Source: Thermoprotei archaeon (GTDB taxonomy: Archaea; Thermoproteota; Thermoprotei_A; Sulfolobales; Fervidicoccaceae). Taken from it: a stretch of 14,823 nucleotides of DNA. The translations under genes and the position numbers were made by a program. The notes under the pieces were generated by a model. It had not been told where the DNA came from. It ran no database searches and worked only from the letters and a program-made list of their open reading frames with translations. Below are positions 1 through 6,449 of the stretch, piece after piece. Each line of letters starts with the position of its first letter. Position 1 is the first letter of the stretch. The stretch lies in NCBI GenBank assembly GCA_022759165.1, contig JAEMPT010000132.1, forward strand, positions 1-14,823, read 5' to 3'.

Positions 1-45
1 CTCGCAAACGACGATGTAATTCCGAATGATGCTGGGATCCTTTAA
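1..45 (+). CDS. Possible 3' end of a plus-strand gene (partial)
   Basis: Frame 1 is open from the window edge to a TAA at 43-45 and would encode the C-terminus LANDDVIPNDAGIL. The following gene (tes) is on the opposite strand and ends at 75, so a convergent plus-strand gene ending here would make a sensible layout. Fourteen codons are too few to recognise a family, and a stop-free stretch this short is expected by chance, so this is only a possibility. Confidence 0.2.
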   Translation, partial: LANDDVIPNDAGIL

Positions 46-74
46 TCCATTAGAGTGAGGAGATTTCTAATTCT

Positions 75-1853
75 TTATTCCCTGCTTTGTACGAGAAAGT
101 TAGCGTATGTCCTCTTATATAGTGGATGTTCTCTGATTTCCTTTATGTTTGGCACATATTTGTCGCTTACCCCGTACTTATGACCCTTCCATTTCTTAGA
201 CCATTCTTCAAACGATATGCTGTACTTCTTCAGTATAGAATCTCTATATATGTCGCTTAAGACATTGTATGCACAGAACGGAATGACCCTTCCGTCTGGG
301 GACGTATAGTGTATATTGCACCTCATAACCCTCTGAACGTCGTAGTTATACTGATCCATGAAATGCATTAGTCCGAGGAATAACAAGTTGTAATGTAGCT
401 CTCCGAGAGCATCATAGCTTCTTTCTTTTATCACCCTCATTAGCAATTTGCTTATCTTAGTACCAGTGGGTAACTCATCTTTAATTATATAGTCTCCCAG
501 GTGCCGCAAGGAAGATAGCAGTTGTAGATAAGTCATGATCTTTCCCGATTTCTCAAGCTTTTCCCTTTTCTCATCCAGGAAGCTGAGGAATCCATCTACG
601 TCTATAAAGTCTGTGATCGAATAAAATCTTCTGAACTTTCCATTCTCGTCCCTATCCACAATTACGTAAGTAGCCGCTCCACATACTATGTGGTTAGCCA
701 TTAGAAACTGTTCCTTCTTTGTAATAGCCTCGATGAACTCGGCGAACTTCGCTGCAACGGGGATCGGATACCATGACTCCTCTTTTATTTGGCCGTCCGT
801 TTGCTTTTCGATCCTCTCTATCACGTCTGGGATGGTTATTCTGAACTTTTCCAATTCGTGCTTCTTCATCCTACCTGTAAGGCTGACCGGCTGAAAGTTT
901 ACAGCTCTTACTATGTCCATGTTCTCAGCAGCGAACCTAATTATATTGCCGAGGTCGTTATCGTTAATGTTCTTTATCACCGTAGGTACCAATACAACGC
1001 TTGTCATACCTGCCTTCCTGAATGTTTCGAAAATGAAGGGTATGTCCCAGTGGTTCTTCGGGTTTGTTCTCGGATTAGTCCCATCGAAGCTCATATAAAC
1101 GGTGTTGACGCCTGCTTCTCTCAATTCTTTCGTCCATTTTATTGCTGCCTCTGAATTTTTCCTATAAAGCTCAGCTATGGGGATACCTTCCGTGTTTAGC
1201 TGAATGTGCCTCACTCCCTCCTCCCTTAACATTTTCACGATTTCCACTATATCATCTCTCATCAAGGGCTCTCCGCCTGTAAGTTGCACAGCAATAGTTC
1301 TACCCTGCTTCTTTAGATTCCTAACTTGCTCCCTAAGCTGCTCTATTGTTGGCTCATAAACGTATCCCATCTTTTCAGCGTAGAAAAAGCAATACCAGCA
1401 CGAAAGATCGCATCTGTTAGTTACAACTATGTTAGCTAGTGCTGTATGGTTTTTGTGGATTGCGCATAACCCACATGAAAAGGGGCATGGAGCGGTGGAT
1501 GGAATATATACGTAACTTCCCCTCCCCTCTTCCTCATACTTAAGAAATCTATAGTACATCCTGGCACTACCGTAATATAGGTCTTCAAAAGAGCCATGCT
1601 CGGGGCACTCCTTCCTTATGAAAAGCTTACCTTCTCTCTCAACGATAATGGCGGGAAGAAGCCTCTCGCAAATCGGACATATGCTCTGAGTATACTTAAC
1701 AAGTTTCTCTCCTTCTTTCAAAGATGGTAAGGGACCGCCGATGTTGATAGGTTTTCCATCGACGATGATTGCCTTTCCTTCGAACTTGCTTACGGGTCTT
1801 AGAAGATCGCTATGCTTATCTTGATGGGCTGAGCCTTCCTGAATACCAGCCAT
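75..1853 (-). CDS. tes: Tetraether lipid synthase (Tes / GDGT-MAS family), radical SAM
   Basis: This radical SAM enzyme is predicted to join the ends of phytanyl chains of archaeol phospholipids, making membrane-spanning tetraether (GDGT) or macrocyclic lipids. The 592-residue protein has an N-terminal Cys-rich part (C59-x2-C62, C83), a second cluster motif C123-x3-C127-x2-C130, the radical SAM motif C148-x3-C152-x2-C155 (CDLSCWYC), and the SAM-binding TGGEP at 192-196. Further cysteines at 391, 512 and 527 could ligate an auxiliary cluster. Length and cysteine layout match the Tes family, which carries several Fe-S clusters plus a rubredoxin-like metal site. The ATG at 1853 has a strong GGAGGT site (1862-1867) 8 nt upstream and a TATA-like box at 1914-1921. 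It appears to be a single-gene unit. Family assignment is confident; which product it makes (GDGT, macrocyclic archaeol or both) cannot be read from the sequence. Confidence 0.9.
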   Translation of the reverse strand: MAGIQEGSAHQDKHSDLLRPVSKFEGKAIIVDGKPINIGGPLPSLKEGEKLVKYTQSICPICERLLPAIIVEREGKLFIRKECPEHGSFEDLYYGSARMYYRFLKYEEEGRGSYVYIPSTAPCPFSCGLCAIHKNHTALANIVVTNRCDLSCWYCFFYAEKMGYVYEPTIEQLREQVRNLKKQGRTIAVQLTGGEPLMRDDIVEIVKMLREEGVRHIQLNTEGIPIAELYRKNSEAAIKWTKELREAGVNTVYMSFDGTNPRTNPKNHWDIPFIFETFRKAGMTSVVLVPTVIKNINDNDLGNIIRFAAENMDIVRAVNFQPVSLTGRMKKHELEKFRITIPDVIERIEKQTDGQIKEESWYPIPVAAKFAEFIEAITKKEQFLMANHIVCGAATYVIVDRDENGKFRRFYSITDFIDVDGFLSFLDEKREKLEKSGKIMTYLQLLSSLRHLGDYIIKDELPTGTKISKLLMRVIKERSYDALGELHYNLLFLGLMHFMDQYNYDVQRVMRCNIHYTSPDGRVIPFCAYNVLSDIYRDSILKKYSISFEEWSKKWKGHKYGVSDKYVPNIKEIREHPLYKRTYANFLVQSRE

Positions 1854-1861
1854 AATTGCTT

Positions 1862-1921
1862 ACCTCCGATAGGAATAAACATCTACTACTCATTGTATTA
1901 GATCGGTAGATCGCTTAAAAA
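1862..1921 (-). promoter_or_regulatory. Promoter and ribosome-binding site of tes
   Basis: Read on the minus strand, a TATA-like TTTTTAAG lies at 1921-1914, which predicts a transcript start near 1890 and a leader of about 35-40 nt. GGAGGT at 1867-1862 sits 8 nt before the ATG and is a near-perfect Shine-Dalgarno match. Confidence 0.5.
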
Positions 1922-2245
1922 CTAATTTACCTTACTTTCCGGTAAAATGGGATACTTTATCTAGAAATCCCACCATCGAAGTTAAGACAGGGCTTTTAGT
2001 TATTAGATATCTTGCAAGATAAGTTAAATTATAATGTCAATGATTTGACTTTCAAAAAACAAGAAAACGATAGCAATATAATATATTGAAAAATCAATTA
2101 AGGGTTGAAGTGTCTCATAGCAGGCATATGCCCTGTGAAATACAAACGCGACCAAGAGTAAAAGTTAGGAACCTCCTGCCTCTTAAAGAAGAGGGAAGTC
2201 AGATATATTAAATGGTTTCTGGCAAAAGCTAGCGGGAGATGTGCT
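1922..2245. promoter_or_regulatory. Long divergent intergenic region with palindromes, hairpin and two TATA-like boxes
   Basis: No ORF is supported between tes and the THUMP gene. A perfect 14-bp palindrome TATCTTGCAAGATA lies at 2008-2021. A strong AT-rich TATA-like stretch lies at 2076-2087. A second palindromic element (GGCATATGCC at 2123-2132, flanked by CAG/CTG) is next, then the hairpin motif at 2168-2200. A second TATA-like ATATATTAAA lies at 2203-2212. The second box is at the right distance to give a short leader (about 14 nt) ending at the GTG at 2246. Transcription from the first box would give a leader or separate RNA of about 130 nt containing both hairpins. Confidence 0.45.
2168..2200 (+). 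repeat. Hairpin motif, copy A
   Basis: This element begins GGAACCTCC and ends GGAAGTC. It contains a perfect 6-bp stem, CCTCTT (2179-2184) and AAGAGG (2189-2194), around the loop AAAG. Its first 7 and last 7 bases within the 31-nt core match copy C (minus strand, 4442-4410), and its left half matches copy B (7253-7284). It ends 2 nt before the TATA-like box of the THUMP gene. Confidence 0.5.
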
Positions 2246-2809
2246 GTGAGAAAGGATCCCTTTAACTTAATAGTAACTCACTACCCTGGATATGACAATT
2301 ACATCGTTGTTAGAGAAAAGCTTAGAAAAGTGATCGAAGACGCGAAAATAATTGATACCTCTCAGAGCGTTATTTTGCTCTTAGCAGTCGACCCTTACGA
2401 AGCAGTAGAAAAGATAAAGAATACTCAGGAATTCTCTTCATCTCCTATTTTAAGGGTAATACCTGTGGATGCCGTTACGGATGTTTTCGTTGATAGGATT
2501 AAGGAGGCAGTGCATGATATATTCAAAATGAAGGCACACGCAGGTGAGAGTTTTCGGATTAAAATTGATGGTAGAGTTTACAAAAGGGGGCAGGGGGAGG
2601 TGGTAAGGCTACATAGGAGCGAGGCGATAGAGTTTATAGCTCAAGGATTAGATAACCCTGTCAATTTGGAAAAACCTGATTGGCTGATTTACATCAAAAC
2701 TCTGAGGCTATACCGCGCGACAGAGCTGGCCAGCATAACTGTGAGTAGACCAGAGCAAATCTTAAGCTTTGCTCCTAAAGAGCAGGTGGTAGAAGATGAG
2801 GAGCTCTAG
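2246..2809 (+). CDS. THUMP-domain RNA-binding protein (Tan1/THUMPD1-like)
   Basis: This is a 187-residue protein without a catalytic domain. The C-terminal half fits the THUMP fold: a positively charged strand near 114-123, a helix SEAIEFIAQGL at 125-135, then VNLEKPDWLIYIKTL at 139-153, which matches the family's pattern of V-x-L-x-x-PD followed by an I-x-I strand. Stand-alone THUMP proteins of this size resemble Tan1/THUMPD1, which present tRNA to a modifying enzyme (the ac4C acetyltransferase in characterised cases). No acetyltransferase or methyltransferase partner is in this window. The GTG start at 2246 has GGGAGATG just upstream. Its 3' end overlaps the phosphohexomutase start by 14 nt, so the two are likely translated together, although the functional link is unclear. 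Confidence 0.65.
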   Translation: MRKDPFNLIVTHYPGYDNYIVVREKLRKVIEDAKIIDTSQSVILLLAVDPYEAVEKIKNTQEFSSSPILRVIPVDAVTDVFVDRIKEAVHDIFKMKAHAGESFRIKIDGRVYKRGQGEVVRLHRSEAIEFIAQGLDNPVNLEKPDWLIYIKTLRLYRATELASITVSRPEQILSFAPKEQVVEDEEL

Positions 2810-4211
2810 GCTCTTCGGTACGGCTGGGGTCAGGGGGAGGTACCTAGAAGCGGTAAGGCCTGGACTTGCCTACGATGTAGGGGTAAGCGTAGCTGCTCAC
2901 GTCGGGAGCAGAGGCACAATTACGATAGGGCACGACGTTAGGACAACCAGTCCCCTTTTGGCGCTGAGCGCAGGTTCTGGAGTCATGAGCGGGGGGGTAG
3001 ATGCTGTATTCTTGGGCTTAGTTCCGACCCCCGTTTTAGCTTACAGTGTTCCGCATACAAAAAGCAAGGCCGGAATAATGATAACTGCCAGCCATAATCC
3101 CCCACCTGATAACGGTATAAAGATATTCCAATATAATGGCATGGAGTACACTGAAAAAATGGAGGAAGAGCTCGAGCAACTCATGCAAGTAAAGTCAAAA
3201 TTCCACGCTAGCTGGGACCAGGTAGGCAGGCTCATAGATGCTAAGGAAATGGGAGAAGATTATGTGGACGAAATTTCAAATGTACTGAGACCGAGGAACG
3301 TGAAATATGTCCCGAGGATATACGTGGATTGCAGCAATGGAGCCGCTAGCAATTACACTCCTAGGATACTTAGGATATTAGGCGCGAAGGTTTTCTCTGC
3401 GAACTGCCATCCTGACGGCTACTTCCCAGCACATGAGCCAGAACCAAGACAGGATGTTTTGGAGCCTATTCTCCCCGTAGCCTCATCTCTTTCTCCGGAT
3501 GTTATAATGGCACATGATGGAGATGCTGACAGGCTGGCGGCCTTAACCAACAGGAAAGGGTTTGTCAAACAAGACGTTCTTATAGCGCTTTACTCTAAAT
3601 ACAAGCTGATGGATGGGAAGGGGACGATCATAATCAGTGTAGATGTTGGTAACAGCGTCCTAGATGTTGTTGAAAAATATGGAGGAAGAATAGTCAGGTC
3701 GAAGCTTGGAAAAATACACGAGAAGCTACTCGAGCATCCTGGGGCTTTATTGGCAGCTGAGCCATGGAAGCTGATAGATCCAAAATGGGGCCTATGGGTC
3801 GATGGAATTTATCAAGCGTCCCTTCTCACTAAGCTAATGATGGAAGAAGGAATGAATATGGATGCGCTTCTATCTGACATCCCTACATACCCTTGGGCAA
3901 GGCTTAGCGTTCCTGTATTAGGCAAATTAGATGAAAAGGAAGAATTTTATGAGAAGTTGGAAGAACGGTTACTCTCGGACATGAATGGGTACGAGAATGC
4001 AAGTACACTTGACGGTGTAAGGTTAGACTTTCCTGATAAGAGCTGGGTCCTAGTTAGACTCAGCGGAACTGAGCCAAAGATTAGAATATATATTGAAGGC
4101 CTGGAGATGAAGAAAGTTGAAGAGCTTATAGAGAAGGCAATGGCAATAGTTAGAGGAGTAGCCAAGGAGATCCAAGTAGAGCTCGGCGAAGCAATAGTAA
4201 ACAAGGGCTAA
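2796..4211 (+). CDS. Phosphohexomutase, phosphoglucosamine/phosphomannomutase family
   Basis: This cytoplasmic alpha-D-phosphohexomutase moves phosphate between C6 and C1 of a hexose or hexosamine, feeding nucleotide-sugar synthesis for N-glycans and cell-surface polymers. At 471 residues it has the usual length. All catalytic landmarks are present: the phosphoserine loop TASHNP (97-102, Ser99), the Mg-binding DGDADR (241-246), and the C-terminal phosphate-binding RLSGTEP (421-427). The sugar-specificity loop, usually GE-x-SG-[HG] in characterised enzymes, reads AEPWKL at 321-326 and is followed by WVDGI (334-338). Substrate choice between glucosamine, mannose and glucose phosphates is therefore uncertain. 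The ATG at 2796 lies inside the THUMP gene with purine-rich sequence upstream. A T6 run directly after the stop may end transcription. Confidence 0.85.
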   Translation: MRSSRLFGTAGVRGRYLEAVRPGLAYDVGVSVAAHVGSRGTITIGHDVRTTSPLLALSAGSGVMSGGVDAVFLGLVPTPVLAYSVPHTKSKAGIMITASHNPPPDNGIKIFQYNGMEYTEKMEEELEQLMQVKSKFHASWDQVGRLIDAKEMGEDYVDEISNVLRPRNVKYVPRIYVDCSNGAASNYTPRILRILGAKVFSANCHPDGYFPAHEPEPRQDVLEPILPVASSLSPDVIMAHDGDADRLAALTNRKGFVKQDVLIALYSKYKLMDGKGTIIISVDVGNSVLDVVEKYGGRIVRSKLGKIHEKLLEHPGALLAAEPWKLIDPKWGLWVDGIYQASLLTKLMMEEGMNMDALLSDIPTYPWARLSVPVLGKLDEKEEFYEKLEERLLSDMNGYENASTLDGVRLDFPDKSWVLVRLSGTEPKIRIYIEGLEMKKVEELIEKAMAIVRGVAKEIQVELGEAIVNKG

Positions 4212-4217
4212 TTTTTT
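4212..4217 (+). terminator. T-run terminator after the phosphohexomutase
   Basis: TTTTTT directly follows the TAA stop. Archaeal RNA polymerase often terminates at such T runs without a hairpin. It fits the end of the two-gene plus-strand unit. Confidence 0.4.
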
Positions 4218-4409
4218 AAAGCTAAATATGGTATTCTTTTCTCGAAAATTATCACTTTGACGTAGCGTGGGTTCATCTTTTCACACTAGAAACTCCATAC
4301 ATAAGAGTGTAGAGAGCTTAAGGATAGATATTAAAACTAGCAAACGGACTTAGAAGAATGTTCCCTGAATGAAGAAGTTAAGTAAGAGCTCTAGGTATGC
4401 TTTAACGCT

Positions 4410-4442
4410 GACTTCCTCCTCGTCCTAAAGTGCGGAGGTTCC
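4410..4442 (-). repeat. Hairpin motif, copy C
   Basis: On the minus strand this reads GGAACCTCC, 14 intervening bases, a purine-rich block with GGAGG, then AAGTC. CCTCC and GGAGG can pair around a 14-nt loop. From AACCTC to AAGTC it is 31 nt, as in copy A, with 20 of 31 positions identical by hand alignment. Upstream it shares CAGATATA, CGAA and AGATG blocks with copy B. Confidence 0.5.
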
Positions 4443-4482
4443 CCCCATCTGTTCGGGATTATATATCTGTAAAAAGTGGGTT

Positions 4483-5058
4483 TTAAAAGGCATTCGCTCC
4501 TCCATTAATTGTTTCTGTTATCCCTTGCCTTATCATGCCTACAGCTATAGCCAGGAGAATCATTGAGAAGAGCTTAACAAGGAATATGCTGCCTTTGCTC
4601 CCGAACAGTTTAAAGAGCTTTTCCCCAGCAAGGAGAATCCCTAATGCTATTAGCCCGTCGATTAAAATAGAAGAGAGAGAGATCCATAGCCCCCAGTTAT
4701 ATTTTATGTAGATCACCGTGGTTATTGAACCGGGACCAGCCAAAAGAGGAGTTGCCAAGGGAACGATGGCCAATGATTCCCTGTCCTTCACCATCTCGAT
4801 TTCAGTATTTCCAAATACTCCCCATAACCCATACACGAATAATATGATGCCTCCCGCTATTCTGAAGTCGGGTGCCGTTATTCCAAAATATCTGAAGAAG
4901 GGCTCACCGAATAATGCAAAAAATACTAGAAGGGCAATTGCTATTGCTATGCTATTCAGTATCGTCTTTCTTCTTTCGGTTTCTTTCATATCTTTAGTAT
5001 AACCATAAAAAAGAGGGGCGTTACCTATTGGATCCAAAATAATAAAGAGCATTATCAA
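4483..5058 (-). CDS. MarC-family integral membrane protein (start disrupted or non-canonical)
   Basis: This polytopic membrane protein of the MarC family (unknown function, possibly transport) has about six hydrophobic segments. Family signatures are DPIGNAPLF (9-17), RIAGGIILF (66-74) and the re-entrant-like PLATPLLAGPGSITTVI (100-116). The first usable start in frame is a TTG at 5058 with no ribosome-binding site, and it cuts into the first membrane helix. The upstream in-frame codons (KTGFAPLIQS) look like genuine MarC N-terminus but begin only after two TGA codons. An ATG at 5092-5090, overlapping the stop of the preceding gene (TGATG), would give a 202-residue MarC if one A of the A5 run at 5085-5089 were absent. 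It is the last gene of a four-gene operon. Confidence 0.85.
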   Translation of the reverse strand: MIMLFIILDPIGNAPLFYGYTKDMKETERRKTILNSIAIAIALLVFFALFGEPFFRYFGITAPDFRIAGGIILFVYGLWGVFGNTEIEMVKDRESLAIVPLATPLLAGPGSITTVIYIKYNWGLWISLSSILIDGLIALGILLAGEKLFKLFGSKGSIFLVKLFSMILLAIAVGMIRQGITETINGGANAF

Positions 5059-5091
5059 GGATTGTATTAATGGCGCGAATCCCGTTTTTCA

Positions 5092-5436
5092 TCACCTGCA
5101 GAGCTTAGATTCCACCTCATCTCTAATTGACGACAAGCATTCGAAGAAGCAATCCCCAAAGCACATAGTATCCCTACTTCCACACTTCTCATCGCAAGAA
5201 GTAACACATTCCTTCTCCTTTAGGCGTATAACAAGTACGAAAGACTGCTCTGCCTCGCCCTTTAGCGGTAGCAGTCTACTGTCTATTAAGTTACCCACCT
5301 CATACTTCAATATCACCTTTCTGACGGCCTCTATATCAACCAATCTCCTGTCGAGAACTAGCGACAATGTAGGACCCGTTAGCCCTTCGCATAGCCTCCT
5401 TTTTATTTCGGTTTCATCTTTTAGTAGTTCTTTCAA
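5092..5436 (-). CDS. Small protein with twin C-x3-C-x3-C motifs, unrecognised
   Basis: I do not recognise a family for this 114-residue protein. Residues 1-73 look like a small mixed alpha/beta domain. The C-terminal 40 residues carry seven cysteines: C77-x3-C81-x3-C85, then C92-x3-C96-x3-C100, and C113 in the last-but-one position. An eighth is C16. Evenly spaced i/i+4 cysteines in two predicted helices suggest a disulfide-linked helical hairpin, as in twin Cx3C proteins, or a metal or Fe-S site. The start is TTG at 5436, supported by AAAGAGGTT about 10 nt upstream. It overlaps the 3' end of the HypE-like gene by 23 nt, so it is probably translationally coupled to it. No signal peptide or membrane segment is visible, which points to a cytoplasmic protein. 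Confidence 0.75.
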   Translation of the reverse strand: MKELLKDETEIKRRLCEGLTGPTLSLVLDRRLVDIEAVRKVILKYEVGNLIDSRLLPLKGEAEQSFVLVIRLKEKECVTSCDEKCGSRDTMCFGDCFFECLSSIRDEVESKLCR

Positions 5437-6448
5437 TTTCGCACAACCTCTTTATGAAGTCGTCCTGCATTAAATCGCTGATAGTTGTTTCCTTGCCTCC
5501 TCTTTCTCTTAAATAGAGCTTTTTCTCCCTCTTATTTAAAACTGACCCGATTATTGTGGACTCAACTTCGATTGAGGTGAGGGTATCTATAGCTTCTTTA
5601 ACCCTGTTACTTGGTACTGTTGCCAGCAAAGTTCCACTCGAGAGAGAGAAAAGGGGATCTGCGCCGATAATTTTCATTATTTTTCGGGTTACATCGGATG
5701 TTCTTACGAGATCTCTTTGGATTTCGACCGCCCATCCAGAGGCATATGAGATTTCAAACGCGGCAACTCCAATACCACCCTCAGTAGCATCATGCATGGC
5801 ATTAGCAAGACGTTTGGAAGATAAGGCGATGGCCTCTGGTACAACTGATATTTTGTTTATATATTTTTTTGCTTCGTCTAGTTCAGTTTCAGATACTCCC
5901 CTTTGCAGTAAGAATTCGCTTAGTTCATGTGCCGCTATGGAAGTCGCTTCTAATGCTGCCATTTTGGTCATGATTATTACGTCTCCCGGCTTCGCGTTGG
6001 ACGTAGGTGTAAGGTTATTCCTGTTCCCAATTCCTATTGCTGTCGTAGATATAACCGGTCGAGTTACAGAATCGCTGAACTCTGTATGTCCACCGATAAG
6101 GATCCCGCCTATTTCCTTCAAGGCTCTCTCGATATCATTCGCTATAGCAGATATCATGGATTCCCCCGTGCCCTCAGGAAGAATAACAGTAGTTAAAAAC
6201 CATATGGGCCTCAATCCACTAGCGGCTATGTCGTTAGCTGAAACGTGGATCGAAAGCCAGCCTATTCTGTTGCTTGATGCCGTAATTGGGTCTGAATGCA
6301 CAGCCATTATCTCCGTATCTCTTATATCTACTACACCGGCATCCTCTCCCACTTTAGGGGGAATGATTACTCTGGAGTTCTCTGGTTGTACAAAAAAGAA
6401 AAGCTTTTCTAATATGGATGGAGGGAGCTTCCCGGGCAAATGAATCAC
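5414..6448 (-). CDS. HypE/PurM-like (AIR synthase-related) ATP-dependent enzyme
   Basis: This 344-residue member of the PurM/HypE/ThiL/SelD superfamily forms ATP-dependent dehydratases, kinases and synthetases. Superfamily features are GEDAGVV (34-40) and HSDPIT (51-56), then VSANDIAASGLRP (69-81), GGHTE (119-123), the C-terminal-domain HDATEGGIGVA (219-229) and SSGTLLA (270-276). The overall pattern is closest to HypE, which dehydrates a thiocarbamoyl group on its own C-terminal cysteine. However, HypE's terminal PR-x-C is absent: the last cysteine is C336, nine residues from the end, in RLCEIERTTKR. No hydrogenase genes are nearby. It is therefore called only to superfamily level. GTG start at 6448 follows the hexuloisomerase stop with one base between, and the 3' end overlaps the Cys-rich gene. 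Confidence 0.75.
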   Translation of the reverse strand: MIHLPGKLPPSILEKLFFFVQPENSRVIIPPKVGEDAGVVDIRDTEIMAVHSDPITASSNRIGWLSIHVSANDIAASGLRPIWFLTTVILPEGTGESMISAIANDIERALKEIGGILIGGHTEFSDSVTRPVISTTAIGIGNRNNLTPTSNAKPGDVIIMTKMAALEATSIAAHELSEFLLQRGVSETELDEAKKYINKISVVPEAIALSSKRLANAMHDATEGGIGVAAFEISYASGWAVEIQRDLVRTSDVTRKIMKIIGADPLFSLSSGTLLATVPSNRVKEAIDTLTSIEVESTIIGSVLNKREKKLYLRERGGKETTISDLMQDDFIKRLCEIERTTKR

Positions 6449-6449
6449 T

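Larger units (their letters stand above)
4212..4482 (-). other. Convergent gap with possible minus-strand RNA gene
   Basis: No ORF of note lies in this 271-bp gap. Read on the minus strand it has a good TATA-like GATATATAAT at 4467-4458. About 24-26 nt further on comes hairpin motif copy C (4442-4410), followed by about 180 nt of non-coding sequence towards the phosphohexomutase 3' end. A promoter aimed into a gap between two converging genes suggests a small RNA or an antisense transcript. I looked for RNase P and SRP RNA signatures. GAGGAAGTC resembles RNase P conserved region I, but no GGCTTA-type region V or SRP helix 8 motif was found. Confidence 0.3.

Noticed and set aside
2224..2233. 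Shared 10-mer AAAAGCTAGC in two intergenic regions (also at 7220-7229)
   Set aside because: Its position relative to the promoters and hairpins differs between the two sites, and GCTAGC occurs repeatedly inside genes here, so it is probably chance.
4435..4442. Similarity of GGGGAACCTCCG in copy C to the 3' end of 16S rRNA
   Set aside because: The match is about nine bases and the surrounding helix and anti-Shine-Dalgarno sequence are absent.
4230..4450. RNase P RNA or SRP RNA in the convergent gap
   Set aside because: GAGGAAGTC on the minus strand resembles RNase P conserved region I, but no region V (GGCTTA-like) partner able to form helix P4 with a bulged U was found, and there is no SRP helix 8 signature.
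5556..6443. Long plus-strand open frame opposite the HypE-like gene (295 codons)
   Set aside because: It is the complement of a well-supported gene with recognisable superfamily motifs and has no motifs of its own, so it is a shadow frame.
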